From positions 1 through 64,000 of IMG/VR virus record IMGVR_UViG_3300044625_000894: a DNA stretch of 64,000 bases. One strand, given 5' to 3'. This document shows positions 1 through 6,891 of this stretch, piece by piece. The stretch comes from a virus. A program made the position numbers and the translations under genes. Under the pieces are notes generated by a model, which worked only from the letters and a program-made list of their open reading frames with translations, did not search any database and was not told the DNA's origin. Position 1 is the first letter of the stretch; each line of letters opens with the position of its first letter.

Positions 1-134
1 ACGACCAAACCTTTTGTCGAGTGTTTGATAAAGAAACACATCATAAGGTTATTGATACCTATGGTGACATATTAAACGGCGTAACAGACCGATACACAGG
101 CAGATCAGGCGATGCCTTCTTGGAGAAATTATAA
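1..134 (+). CDS. C-terminal end of an unidentified protein (partial)
   Basis: An open frame enters from the left edge and ends at TAA 132-134, two bases before the next start codon, so it is the 3' end of a gene whose start lies outside the window. The 43 visible residues start DQTFCRVFDKETHHKVIDTY and end GDAFLEKL. I do not recognise a family from this tail. The tight spacing to the next gene suggests one transcription unit leading into the ribonucleotide reductase genes. Confidence 0.6.
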   Translation, partial: DQTFCRVFDKETHHKVIDTYGDILNGVTDRYTGRSGDAFLEKL

Positions 135-136
135 TC

Positions 137-388
137 ATGGCAATCACTACTAATATAATTGTTGGCGTTAGCGATATTCATAATGAACCAGATGCGATCT
201 TATTCCGTAGTTCTGGCAATCCAGATCACATCAATGTTCAAGTGGTATCCTCTAAGTTTGCGGTTAACCACGAAGACATTTTGAACGCTATCACCATAGT
301 TAAAGACTTCGTTCAGAAGAGACAACCTATTGATATTACTAAAGAAACACTCCCTACTATTGTTTATGGGGAAGATGATAACAACTAA
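137..388 (+). CDS. Hypothetical protein, 83 aa
   Basis: The ATG lies two bases after the stop of the preceding gene, which suggests translational coupling. No clear Shine-Dalgarno sequence is seen, which fits coupling. The protein is small, soluble-looking and slightly acidic, with no signal peptide or membrane segment, and ends GEDDNN. I recognise no family. Its position directly before nrdB suggests the same early/middle operon, but that gives no function. Confidence 0.6.
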   Translation: MAITTNIIVGVSDIHNEPDAILFRSSGNPDHINVQVVSSKFAVNHEDILNAITIVKDFVQKRQPIDITKETLPTIVYGEDDNN

Positions 389-426
389 ATTATCACCTTC
401 TAACCTTAAATAATAGGAACACATCT

Positions 427-1383
427 ATGGCACTTCTTAACACTAGGATCGAGTACGCTCCGTTCGAGTACCAACAGGCTTATCGGTATTGGGAACTACA
501 GCAACAGTCGCATTGGCTTCATCATGAGATTGCAATGTCTAGTGACATTCAGGATTGGAAAGAGAACCTTACCGATTCTGAGAAGAATGTAATCGCTGGT
601 ATTCTAAAAGGATTCACTCAGGCTGAAATTCTTATTGAGGATTACTGGTCTAACAAGGTTTGTAACTGGTTTAAGAAACCTGAGATACAGATGATGGGAA
701 ACACATTCGCTTCCTTTGAATCTATCCATGCAGTAAGCTATGCGTATCTCAATGACAGCTTAGGTCTTACTGACTACAAAGCATTCCTTAATGAACCTAC
801 CACTAAGGCTAAGATTGATAGATTGATTAACACTAAAGGTAAGTCTAAAGATGACATCGCTAAGTCGTTAGCAATCTTTAGTGCATTCAATGAAGGTGTG
901 AATCTTTTCTCATCCTTTGCGGTACTTCTTAACTTCAGTAGATTCAATAAGCTAAAAGGTGTAGGTCAGATTATTGCATTCAGTATTAAAGATGAAACCT
1001 TACACAGTGAAGCTGGTTGCTGGCTCTTTAAACAGTTTATCTCTGAGTATCCTGAAGTATTCACAGATGAATTGAAGAAAGAAATCTACGAGGCCGCGAG
1101 ACTTACCGTACAACTTGAAGATGATTTCATTGATAAGATTTTTGAACTTGGACCAATCGAAGGACTTGATCCTAAAGATTTAAAAGTATTCATTCGCCAT
1201 CGTTGTAACACTAAGCTCACCGATCTTTCACTTAAACCTAACTGGAAGAACATAGACAAGGAAGCGTTGAAACGTATGGAGTGGTTTGACTCACTCAGTT
1301 CCGGCGTTAGCCATCAAGACTTCTTTAGTGGACGAGTATCGGATTACTCTAAAGGAAATTTAAACTTCGAGGAAATGTGGTAA
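427..1383 (+). CDS. nrdB: Ribonucleotide reductase class I, small (beta) subunit
   Basis: Supplies the tyrosyl radical used by NrdA to reduce ribonucleoside diphosphates to deoxyribonucleotides for phage DNA synthesis. All six iron ligands of the class Ia diiron site can be placed: E67, E98, H101 (in FESIHAVSY), E156 (FNEGVN), E190 and H193 (KDETLH). Y105, seven residues after E98, sits where E. coli has the radical Tyr122. The spacing E67 to E98 (31 residues) equals that of E. coli D84 to E115. At 318 aa it is slightly shorter than the cellular protein. A weak AGGA site (TAGGAACACATCT) precedes the ATG, and nrdA begins three bases after the stop. Confidence 0.96.
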   Translation: MALLNTRIEYAPFEYQQAYRYWELQQQSHWLHHEIAMSSDIQDWKENLTDSEKNVIAGILKGFTQAEILIEDYWSNKVCNWFKKPEIQMMGNTFASFESIHAVSYAYLNDSLGLTDYKAFLNEPTTKAKIDRLINTKGKSKDDIAKSLAIFSAFNEGVNLFSSFAVLLNFSRFNKLKGVGQIIAFSIKDETLHSEAGCWLFKQFISEYPEVFTDELKKEIYEAARLTVQLEDDFIDKIFELGPIEGLDPKDLKVFIRHRCNTKLTDLSLKPNWKNIDKEALKRMEWFDSLSSGVSHQDFFSGRVSDYSKGNLNFEEMW

Positions 1384-1386
1384 ATC

Positions 1387-3093
1387 ATGGATGCTATTGA
1401 ATTAGAACTACAACAACTTAAACAATCCGGTGAAGCCCCTCAGTGGTTAGACATTGAAGGTTATCGCACATTGAAAGGTGGATACCTTCTTCCTAATGAA
1501 ACTCCACGAATGATGTATAGTCGTGTTGCTAAGGCTGGAGCTAAACAATTCACCCATGAGAACTTAGAAGAGAAATTCTTTAACATCATGTGGAAGAACT
1601 GGTTATGTCTTGCTTCTCCAGTAGCTTCTAACATGGGCACTGAACGTGGACTTCCCATCTCATGTAACACCATTCACGTTGATGATAGTATTGATAACAT
1701 CTTCATGAAACAACATGAACTTGCTATGCTGTCTAAGAACGGAGCAGGAGTTGGAGTTTACCTTGGCGACATCAGAGGCAGGGGCACAACAATCTCTGGT
1801 AATGGAAAGTCTGAAGGTATCATTCCTTGGGCAAAGTGTTTTGATACAACAACGATTGGTGTTAGTCAGGGAGCCACTCGTCGCGGAGCTACAGCACTTT
1901 ATCTTCCTGTAGATCATCTTGATATCGAAGAATTTATTAATATCCGTAGACCTGTTGGCGATATGAATCGTCGTTGTTTAAATGTGAACAATGCAGTTTG
2001 TATCTCTAACGAGTGGATGAACTCCATGCTTGGTGGAGATGAACATAAGCGTTCTGTATGGAAAGAAATCATTAAGGCGCGAGTTGAAACTGGCGAACCT
2101 TATATTCTTTTCACTGATAATGTTAATGATGCTAATCCATTAGCTTATAAGAATAACAACCTCACAGTTAAATCATCTAACCTCTGTAATGAGATCATGC
2201 TCTACACAGATAAGGATCATACATTCGTTTGTTGTCTTTCTTCCATGAATTTAATGCGATGGGAAGAATGGAAAGATACAGATGCGGTGGAATTATCCAT
2301 CATGTTCTTAGATGCTGTATTATCTGAGTACATTCAAAAAGCTACCAATAAGCCGGGATTTGAATCTGCTGTTCGTTCTGCTGTTAAAGGTAGAGCGATA
2401 GGACTTGGTACATTAGGATGGCATAGTCTTTTGCAATCTCGTATGCTTCCTTTTGATAGCTTTGAATCAATGATGTTAAACGCTAATATCTTTAGAACGA
2501 TTCAACAACGTAGTATTAAAGCAAGCCAAGAACTTGCTAAACTATATGGTGAACCTCTTTGGTGCAAAGGTACTGGAATGAGAAACACTCATCTCAATGC
2601 TCAAGCTCCGACAGTATCTAACTCAATCATTAGCGGTGGATGGTCTGCAGGTATTGAACCTATCGCTGCGAATATCTTTTCTCAAAAGACAGCTAAGGGA
2701 ACATTCATTCGTAAGAATAAAATCTTAGAGCATATCTTAGATAAGAAAGAAAAGAATACATCTGAAGTTTGGAAGAGTATCACTGAGAACAATGGTAGTG
2801 TTCAGCATCTTAATATACTCACTGATCTTGAGAAGAGTGTGTTCTTAACTGCGAGAGAGATCAATCAGTTCTCTATCATCAAACAAGCATCTCAACGTCA
2901 GAAGTTTATTGATCAAGGTCAGTCTCTTAATTTATTCTTTGGAGCTAACAGTGATCCAAAATATATTAACCAAGTACACATTGAAGCATATCATGCCGGA
3001 CTTAAAGGACTTTACTATCTTCGCACTGAAGGAGTATTGAAAGGTGATCTTGCATCACGCTCTAAAGAGGAGTGTGCTTCCTGCGAAGCGTAA
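1387..3093 (+). CDS. nrdA: Ribonucleotide reductase class I, large (alpha) subunit
   Basis: Catalytic subunit that pairs with the adjacent NrdB. Visible landmarks are the redox Cys93 in SCNTIHVDD, the active-site NLCNE with C267 and E269, the second redox Cys at 282/283 (VCCLSSMN), the tyrosine pair Y543-Y544 in GLYYLRT for radical transfer, and a C-terminal CASC (C563, C566) that would be re-reduced by thioredoxin or glutaredoxin. At 568 aa it is much shorter than E. coli NrdA (about 760 aa), and the N-terminal ATP-cone allosteric domain appears absent. No glutaredoxin or thioredoxin gene is seen in the window. The start is three bases after the nrdB stop. Confidence 0.96.
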   Translation: MDAIELELQQLKQSGEAPQWLDIEGYRTLKGGYLLPNETPRMMYSRVAKAGAKQFTHENLEEKFFNIMWKNWLCLASPVASNMGTERGLPISCNTIHVDDSIDNIFMKQHELAMLSKNGAGVGVYLGDIRGRGTTISGNGKSEGIIPWAKCFDTTTIGVSQGATRRGATALYLPVDHLDIEEFINIRRPVGDMNRRCLNVNNAVCISNEWMNSMLGGDEHKRSVWKEIIKARVETGEPYILFTDNVNDANPLAYKNNNLTVKSSNLCNEIMLYTDKDHTFVCCLSSMNLMRWEEWKDTDAVELSIMFLDAVLSEYIQKATNKPGFESAVRSAVKGRAIGLGTLGWHSLLQSRMLPFDSFESMMLNANIFRTIQQRSIKASQELAKLYGEPLWCKGTGMRNTHLNAQAPTVSNSIISGGWSAGIEPIAANIFSQKTAKGTFIRKNKILEHILDKKEKNTSEVWKSITENNGSVQHLNILTDLEKSVFLTAREINQFSIIKQASQRQKFIDQGQSLNLFFGANSDPKYINQVHIEAYHAGLKGLYYLRTEGVLKGDLASRSKEECASCEA

Positions 3094-3099
3094 TTAACT

Positions 3100-3176
3100 G
3101 CGCAAAGGCTGGCTGGTGGTCAGGCGGAGATTTATAAACTTTGTAGAGTAGGGTTCAATTCCCTATTTGCGCACCA
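3100..3176 (+). tRNA. tRNA, tentatively Ile (UAU)
   Basis: A 77-nt cloverleaf with perfect acceptor pairing (GCGCAAA with TTTGCGC), a perfect T arm (TAGGG, loop TTCAATT, CCCTA) and an encoded CCA end. The D arm is short (CTG/CAG). The anticodon stem is poor, with two G-U pairs and an A-A mismatch. The best 7-base loop is TTTATAA, giving anticodon UAU (isoleucine AUA), a rare codon in many hosts. The identity is uncertain because of the weak stem; the presence of a tRNA is not. Confidence 0.75.
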
Positions 3177-3186
3177 TTAAAAATTA

Positions 3187-3215
3187 TTGAAATGTTATGG
3201 TATTAATATTAAACT
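3187..3215 (+). promoter_or_regulatory. Sigma-70-like promoter before tRNA-Leu
   Basis: TTGAAA (3187-3192), a 17-base spacer and TAAACT (3210-3215) lie 14 bases before the tRNA-Leu gene, in the only sizeable gap between the first two tRNAs. The match is good but common in AT-rich DNA. Confidence 0.4.
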
Positions 3216-3229
3216 TTTAAAGTATATAC

Positions 3230-3316
3230 GGGAGCGTGGCGAAATTAGCATACGCACAGGAATTAAAATCCTGCGAAGATTTCTTCATGAGGGTGCAAGT
3301 CCCTCCGTTCCCACCA
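3230..3316 (+). tRNA. tRNA-Leu (UAA)
   Basis: 87 nt, with an acceptor GGGAGCG/CGTTCCC (one G-U pair), an anticodon stem CAGGA/TCCTG enclosing the loop ATTAAAA (anticodon UAA), a long class II variable arm (GAAGA/TCTTC) as expected for leucine tRNA, a T arm GAGGG/CCCTC, and an encoded CCA. Confidence 0.93.
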
Positions 3317-3323
3317 TTTAAAA

Positions 3324-3650
3324 ATGCATCTAGTTAATTGCAAAAAACATGGCGAAAGTCCTGCATATTTATCAAGAAAAAGATTGCGTTGTAAAAAATG
3401 TAATGTTGAAAAAGTTACAATTAGAAGACGCAAAGTAAAATTAAAAGCTATTGAATATAAAGGCGGTAGATGCGAAATTTGTGGGTACGATAAATGCGCG
3501 GGTGCATTTGATTTTCATCACAAAGATCCTAATGAAAAAGACTTTGCAATAAGTCATAATGGACATTCTCGTTCGTGGGAAAGAGTTAAAAAAGAAATTG
3601 ACAAGTGTATGCTTCTCTGTGCAAACTGTCACAGAGAGATTCACTCTTAA
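3324..3650 (+). CDS. HNH endonuclease, homing-type
   Basis: A 108-residue protein of the small phage HNH family. It has an N-terminal CxxC pair (CKKC), a second pair (CEICGYDKC), then the HNH core FDFHHKDP and the closing LLCANCHREIH. These residues form a zinc-stabilised beta-beta-alpha metal fold that nicks DNA. The gene sits exactly between tRNA-Leu (7 bases upstream) and tRNA-Asn (7 bases downstream), with no ribosome site before the ATG. This looks like a free-standing homing endonuclease inserted into the tRNA array; the alternative is a packaging or recombination nuclease. The fold is clear, the homing role is inferred. Confidence 0.88.
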   Translation: MHLVNCKKHGESPAYLSRKRLRCKKCNVEKVTIRRRKVKLKAIEYKGGRCEICGYDKCAGAFDFHHKDPNEKDFAISHNGHSRSWERVKKEIDKCMLLCANCHREIHS

Positions 3651-3657
3651 AGTTTAT

Positions 3658-3733
3658 TGGCGAGTAGCTCAGTGGTAGAAGCAAAATCCTGTTAAGATTG
3701 AGGTCGTAGGTTCGATCCCTACCTCGCCAGCCA
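3658..3733 (+). tRNA. tRNA-Asn (GUU)
   Basis: 76 nt, acceptor TGGCGAG/CTCGCCA with discriminator G and encoded CCA, D arm GCTC/GAAGC region with AGTGGTAGA loop, anticodon loop CTGTTAA (GUU) on an AATC/GATT stem, and a perfect T arm GTAGG/CCTAC around TTCGATC. Confidence 0.92.
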
Positions 3734-3806
3734 TTTTGTTTGTAGTGATCCGAATTAGTAACTCACCAGTAAGTCGTTAGTAGAAATACTGATAACCTCT
3801 TTTTAG

Positions 3807-3998
3807 ATGATTAGCTACTCTAATAAGAAGGCTGACAGAGTTAATAGATCGCTAGAAGTAGAGATAAGAGATGCATATAAATTTGGTGATGAGCCTTGTA
3901 CAGATATGCTTAATGGTTTGTCCGTCTTTGAATGCTATGGAAAGAAACTACATTTTTTTCGGAAAGATATGCAAGTGGTTAAAGCAGACAGACTGTAA
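3807..3998 (+). CDS. Doubtful small ORF, 63 aa
   Basis: An ATG-started frame fills most of the 227-base gap between tRNA-Asn and tRNA-Tyr and runs 38 bases into the tRNA-Tyr gene. The translation looks protein-like (charged, with no low complexity), but there is no ribosome site and the tRNA overlap argues against it. It may be the remnant of a mobile gene like the neighbouring HNH gene, or spurious. The gap holds no other recognisable element. Confidence 0.22.
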   Translation: MISYSNKKADRVNRSLEVEIRDAYKFGDEPCTDMLNGLSVFECYGKKLHFFRKDMQVVKADRL

Positions 3999-4046
3999 AT
4001 CTGTTCTCTTCGGGGTTCAAAGGTTCAAATCCTTTTCTTTCCACCA
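3961..4046 (+). tRNA. tRNA-Tyr (GUA)
   Basis: 86 nt with acceptor GGAAAGA/TCTTTCC, anticodon stem ending in CAGA/TCTG around loop CTGTAAA (GUA), a long bacterial-type class II variable arm, a T arm AAAGG/CCTTT and an encoded CCA. Confidence 0.92.
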
Positions 4047-4054
4047 TTTAAAAG

Positions 4055-4228
4055 TTTGAGGATCGGCGTGGGAAGCTGTGGCACTCGAACTCCGAGCTAA
4101 AGGAGTACACCACTAGAGACACGCATAGGACAGAGTGCACGTTAATTATCCCTAACAGGCACGGCTTGGCGAAAGTCAGGTAAAGCGGATAATACTATAA
4201 GGCAGGGATCGCGCCCTGCATCCTCAAA
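4055..4228 (+). ncRNA. Unidentified structured RNA, about 174 nt
   Basis: A 9-bp closing helix, TTTGAGGAT (4055-4063) with ATCCTCAAA (4220-4228), encloses three hairpin arms and no plausible reading frame. Arm 1 is a stacked hairpin: GCGTG/CACGC, then GTGG/CCAC, then ACTCC/GGAGT. Arm 2 is ATTATCC (4145-4151) with GGATAAT (4187-4193), tipped by CTTGGC-GAAA-GTCAGG (4165-4180), a GNRA tetraloop stem. Arm 3 is GCAGGG/CCCTGC around 4202-4219. It resembles a multi-arm junction but has no canonical T loop, anticodon or encoded CCA, so it is not an ordinary tRNA. I cannot match it to tmRNA, RNase P or a group I intron core. It sits at the end of the tRNA cluster and is probably co-transcribed with it. 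Confidence 0.55.
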
Positions 4229-4236
4229 ATAATTAG

Positions 4237-4265
4237 TTGACAAAAGTATTTTGTTACGACATATT
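4237..4265 (+). promoter_or_regulatory. Sigma-70-like promoter
   Basis: TTGACA (4237-4242), 17 bases, then CATATT (4260-4265), 37 bases before the start of the AP2-like gene. The -35 match is perfect. It would start a new unit right after the folded RNA. Confidence 0.55.
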
Positions 4266-4302
4266 TTAGTTATTATTAACCAACACAAAGGAAGTGTTTA
4301 TA

Positions 4303-4503
4303 ATGGCTACAAAATCTAAAAAAGTAATTGCAAAACAACCAGCTCGCGTATCAGCAGGTGGTGTATATTTCCGTAAAGATAAAAAACGTTACGTTGCACG
4401 TTTTACTTTAAATGGTAAAAGAGTTAATGTTGGAAGTTTTATTAGTCAGCGCAGTGCCGTTACTGCATTAAATTCTGCTCGTCGTACAGCAATGTCGGCG
4501 TAG
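4303..4503 (+). CDS. Small AP2-like DNA-binding protein, 66 aa
   Basis: The body matches the AP2 domain pattern: GGVYFRKDKKRYVARF, then NGKRVNVGSF, then a C-terminal helix with SAVTALNSAR. This gives three strands and an amphipathic helix that reads DNA in the major groove. The N-terminus is lysine-rich. AP2 domains in phages are usually joined to HNH homing nucleases; here the domain stands alone, about 650 bases after an HNH gene. The start at 4303 is chosen because AAAGGAAG ends nine bases before it; a GTG at 4294 is too close to that site. It could be a small transcription factor or a detached DNA-recognition module. Confidence 0.72.
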   Translation: MATKSKKVIAKQPARVSAGGVYFRKDKKRYVARFTLNGKRVNVGSFISQRSAVTALNSARRTAMSA

Positions 4504-4511
4504 TAAAAACT

Positions 4512-4551
4512 GGCAGGGTAGCCTGTAAAGAAAGGTTATCCTGCCTTTCAT
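4512..4551 (+). terminator. Strong hairpin, probable terminator or attenuator
   Basis: A 12-bp stem, GGCAGGGTAGCC (4512-4523) with GGTTATCCTGCC (4534-4545), has two G-U pairs and a 10-base loop. It is followed by TTTCATT, a weak T-run. It begins eight bases after the AP2-like gene stop, and the ribosome site of the next gene follows at once, so partial readthrough is plausible. Confidence 0.6.
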
Positions 4552-4565
4552 TAAGGAGAGAGAGT

Positions 4566-4748
4566 ATGTTCGATAGTATTGATAGTCCGGTTGCTTATGT
4601 AAATGGTTGGAACAAGGGATTTGAAGATGGAGTTGACTTTATTATCAATCACTTAACCAGCGACGAATTTAACTCTCTTTTAAAAGAAAAAAATATTGAC
4701 ACAAGCGTGGCAGTTACGATAGCCCTACTCCTGAGAGATGAGGAGTAA
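4566..4748 (+). CDS. Hypothetical protein, 60 aa
   Basis: Preceded by a strong AAGGAGAGAGAG ribosome site. It is an acidic, helical-looking small protein (VNGWNKGFEDGVDFIINHL near the N-terminus) with no signal or membrane segment. Three bases separate it from the downstream lipoprotein gene. I do not recognise it. Confidence 0.65.
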   Translation: MFDSIDSPVAYVNGWNKGFEDGVDFIINHLTSDEFNSLLKEKNIDTSVAVTIALLLRDEE

Positions 4749-4750
4749 AT

Positions 4751-5083
4751 ATGAAAAAACTTATTTTGTGTGCAATGTTCTCGTTAACCGCTTGCGGTAG
4801 CTTTGCCCCACCAGCAATTCCTATTGTAACAAATCCACTACCACCAGTGGTTGTTCCACAGCCAATCCCACAACCAGTTCCGGTTCCAGTTCCAGTACCT
4901 GTTCCTAATATGCAATTCCATATTGGAGAAATTGTATTCGTTCGTAATACATACGGAATGATCTGTCGTGGTCAAATTGTAAATATCATGAATGATGCTG
5001 TATATATGCTCAATCCTGTTGTTTGCAACCACCATACATATTTTTATAACGTCACTGTAAACGTAACAGCTTTGTACCGCTAA
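4751..5083 (+). CDS. Small lipoprotein with proline-rich linker, 110 aa
   Basis: The N-terminus is a lipoprotein signal: MKK, a short hydrophobic stretch and the lipobox LTAC with the modified Cys at 15. It should be lipidated and anchored in the host envelope. A proline-valine linker follows (about residues 20-52, repeated PVPVPV), which would act as an extended spacer. A small globular C-terminal part with three cysteines then begins near MQFHIGEIVFV. Phage lipoproteins of this kind may alter the host surface, exclude superinfecting phage or aid lysis as an outer spanin; no inner spanin is adjacent, so the role stays open. A terminator follows 17 bases after the stop. Confidence 0.75.
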   Translation: MKKLILCAMFSLTACGSFAPPAIPIVTNPLPPVVVPQPIPQPVPVPVPVPVPNMQFHIGEIVFVRNTYGMICRGQIVNIMNDAVYMLNPVVCNHHTYFYNVTVNVTALYR

Positions 5084-5100
5084 TTATATAGTGATGTAAG

Positions 5101-5136
5101 ATGGGATCAAGTTACCTTTCTTGGTCCCATTTTTTA
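5101..5136 (+). terminator. Intrinsic terminator
   Basis: An 11-bp stem, ATGGGATCAAG (5101-5111) with CTTGGTCCCAT (5120-5130), is followed by a T-run (TTTTTTATTT). It closes the lipoprotein unit and is followed directly by a promoter. Confidence 0.88.
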
Positions 5137-5137
5137 T

Positions 5138-5166
5138 TTGACAAAAATAATATACTATATTAAAAT
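5138..5166 (+). promoter_or_regulatory. Sigma-70-like promoter
   Basis: TTGACA (5138-5143), 17 bases, then TAAAAT (5161-5166), 28 bases before the next start codon and directly behind a terminator. This is the most convincing host-type promoter in the window and would drive the block from 5194 onward. Confidence 0.72.
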
Positions 5167-5193
5167 GTATAAAATACTAGGAAGGTAGATTAT

Positions 5194-5379
5194 ATGTTCA
5201 CAAAGAAACAAAAACGAAGCAGTAGAAAACACATGGCAAATCGTAATGTCCTAAAACAATTACGTCGAATTGCTACAATTCATTTGTCTAATACACAACA
5301 AGCAATGGCTGTAATGCCGAAACAAAAAAGTTCTGGTTACACCGCATCCTTAAAACGTGCGAGTGGTCGTGGAAACTAA
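5194..5379 (+). CDS. Hypothetical basic protein, 61 aa
   Basis: AGGAAGG lies about nine bases before the ATG. The product is strongly basic (N-terminus TKKQKRSSRKH, C-terminus ASLKRASGRG) and may bind nucleic acid. It is the first gene after the promoter at 5138 and overlaps the start of the next gene by 11 bases. No family is recognised. Confidence 0.65.
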   Translation: MFTKKQKRSSRKHMANRNVLKQLRRIATIHLSNTQQAMAVMPKQKSSGYTASLKRASGRGN

Positions 5380-5659
5380 ATTCAACTGCACCAAATGTGG
5401 CGCGTGTTGCAGACTAGTTCCCGATGTTGTTTTAAATTTTTATAAATTACCAAGAGCAGAAGGTGGCGGATGTGGTCACCTTCTCTCTGATAATAGTTGT
5501 AATATTTATAACGATAGACCAGACATTTGTAATGTACACACGATGTACAATAAGTTTCATCACGAGAATCTTTCTTGGGAAGAATACATAGCAATAAGCG
5601 AAGAATCGTGTAAGATTTTATTGGAGATAGATTCATTAAAAAGTGAGAAGAAACAATAA
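5369..5659 (+). CDS. YkgJ-family cysteine cluster protein, 96 aa
   Basis: Carries the hallmark CxxCxxCC near the N-terminus (CTKCGACCRL). Further conserved cysteines lie in GGGCGHL, DNSCNIYNDRP and DICNVH, the usual pattern of the YkgJ/CxxCxxCC family (PF03692). Members bind iron or zinc, and some act in protein or peptide modification; the substrate here is unknown. The chosen start is GTG at 5369 (in-frame GTG codons also at 5357 and 5363), overlapping the previous gene. The next gene starts three bases after the stop, so it is part of a tight operon. Confidence 0.78.
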   Translation: METKFNCTKCGACCRLVPDVVLNFYKLPRAEGGGCGHLLSDNSCNIYNDRPDICNVHTMYNKFHHENLSWEEYIAISEESCKILLEIDSLKSEKKQ

Positions 5660-5661
5660 AT

Positions 5662-6702
5662 ATGAATAATAGATTAAGTCATAGCGCAATCAACAAATAC
5701 CTTTTCTGTGGAGAATCATTCAGACTTCATTACAGAGAAGGATATAGATCAAACTTCATCGGTAGTGCGTTGTTGTTTGGTAAAGCACTCGATATGACTT
5801 TTGAATACATCCTTACAGGTAAGAATGTGGTAAACGAATCTGACAAGGAAATTGCGGATGAATACGAATACTTTGATTACCACTGGCGGACTCAATATGT
5901 TAACGATGTTTTAACCAATATCTTTATCAACGAAGGTAAAGCTATTCATTATGGTAAGAACGATCCAGATTACGATTTATTAACTCCAGAAGAAATTAAA
6001 GAGGCTGGAGATAATACGGATAAGATTGCGTGGTTCAGTCTTAGACACAAAGGACACTTGATGATTGATACATTCAAGAATGAATTTGTTCCTAAGATTA
6101 AAAAGATTCACTCCACCCAAGAACTCATCGAACTTGAAAACGATCAAGGCGATAAGTCCATTGGTTACTGCGATGCTGTTTTGGAATTAGAAGGTTATGA
6201 TAAACCAATCATTACCGATTTCAAGACTTCAGGAAAACCGTATGCTGAAGACAGCGTACAATATTCTGTACAGTTATCTCAGTATCTTCATGCTCTCTCT
6301 GACAAATACGATAATACACGATTAGCTAGTTATGTTGTGTTTATGAAGAACATCAACAAGAACAAAGTGAAAATCTGTAAGAAGTGCGGATTTGATGGTA
6401 GTGGAGCAAAGTTTAAAACTTGTAACAATATCATTAGTAATGCTCGCTGCGGAGGAGATTGGATTGAAACTCTCAACCCTAAAGCTGAGATGCAATTGAT
6501 CGTTGACGAGATACCGCAGGAAGTGGAGCATTTAGTTATTGATAATATCGGAAGTGTTAATACTTCAATTAAACTCGGTATCTTCAATAAGAATGTAAAT
6601 GGATGTAAAGATGCTGGGTTTGGAAAGCCTTGTGACTTTTTTGATTTTTGTTGGAAGAAAGATCCAGCTAAACTTTATAAGATAAAAACGGAGAATGAAT
6701 AA
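5662..6702 (+). CDS. Cas4/RecB-like PD-(D/E)XK nuclease with Fe-S cluster motif
   Basis: A 346-residue nuclease of the PDDEXK_1 type (RecB C-terminal/Cas4). The catalytic core is readable: D171 in GYCDAVLEL, D186-x-K188 in ITDFKTSG, and the QxxxY motif Q204-Y208 (QLSQYLHAL). One N-terminal cysteine (C16, YLFCGESFRLHY) and three C-terminal cysteines (C315, C324, C330) fit the split 4Fe-4S cluster of Cas4/AddB nucleases. An inserted CxxC pair and two more cysteines (C239, C242, C254, C263) look like a small zinc knuckle. Lying just upstream of the ERF annealing gene, it probably makes 3' single strands for recombination; processing of replication ends is the alternative. Confidence 0.85.
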   Translation: MNNRLSHSAINKYLFCGESFRLHYREGYRSNFIGSALLFGKALDMTFEYILTGKNVVNESDKEIADEYEYFDYHWRTQYVNDVLTNIFINEGKAIHYGKNDPDYDLLTPEEIKEAGDNTDKIAWFSLRHKGHLMIDTFKNEFVPKIKKIHSTQELIELENDQGDKSIGYCDAVLELEGYDKPIITDFKTSGKPYAEDSVQYSVQLSQYLHALSDKYDNTRLASYVVFMKNINKNKVKICKKCGFDGSGAKFKTCNNIISNARCGGDWIETLNPKAEMQLIVDEIPQEVEHLVIDNIGSVNTSIKLGIFNKNVNGCKDAGFGKPCDFFDFCWKKDPAKLYKIKTENE

Positions 6703-6704
6703 TT

Positions 6705-6887
6705 ATGTTGAATGTCGAGGTAGAACTTACGGATGGAACAAAACATATTGTTAAAGATGAAGAATCGGATAACTCAATTTTTAAAGAACTTATCAGATAC
6801 GATACTACCAATCTTTTTATCAAAGACGTTGATAGTTATTACTTCAGCGCAAAAAGTATTATTAGATTTAAATTCATTGAGGAATAA
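6705..6887 (+). CDS. Hypothetical protein, 60 aa
   Basis: ATG begins three bases after the nuclease stop. It is acidic, with beta-rich spacing (LNVEVELTDGTKHIV; a second half ending SIIRFKFIEE), and resembles a small single-domain beta fold. No family is recognised. Confidence 0.6.
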   Translation: MLNVEVELTDGTKHIVKDEESDNSIFKELIRYDTTNLFIKDVDSYYFSAKSIIRFKFIEE

Positions 6888-6891
6888 TTTA

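Noticed and set aside
376-390. GATAACAACTAAAT before nrdB, similar to the late element
   Set aside because: It differs at the first T, and it is the coding end of the preceding gene (Asp-Asn-Asn-stop), so it is best explained as coincidence.
4055-4228. tmRNA, split tRNA or group I intron
   Set aside because: No canonical T loop, no CCA end, no tag frame, and no recognisable P/Q/R/S core; kept as unassigned RNA.
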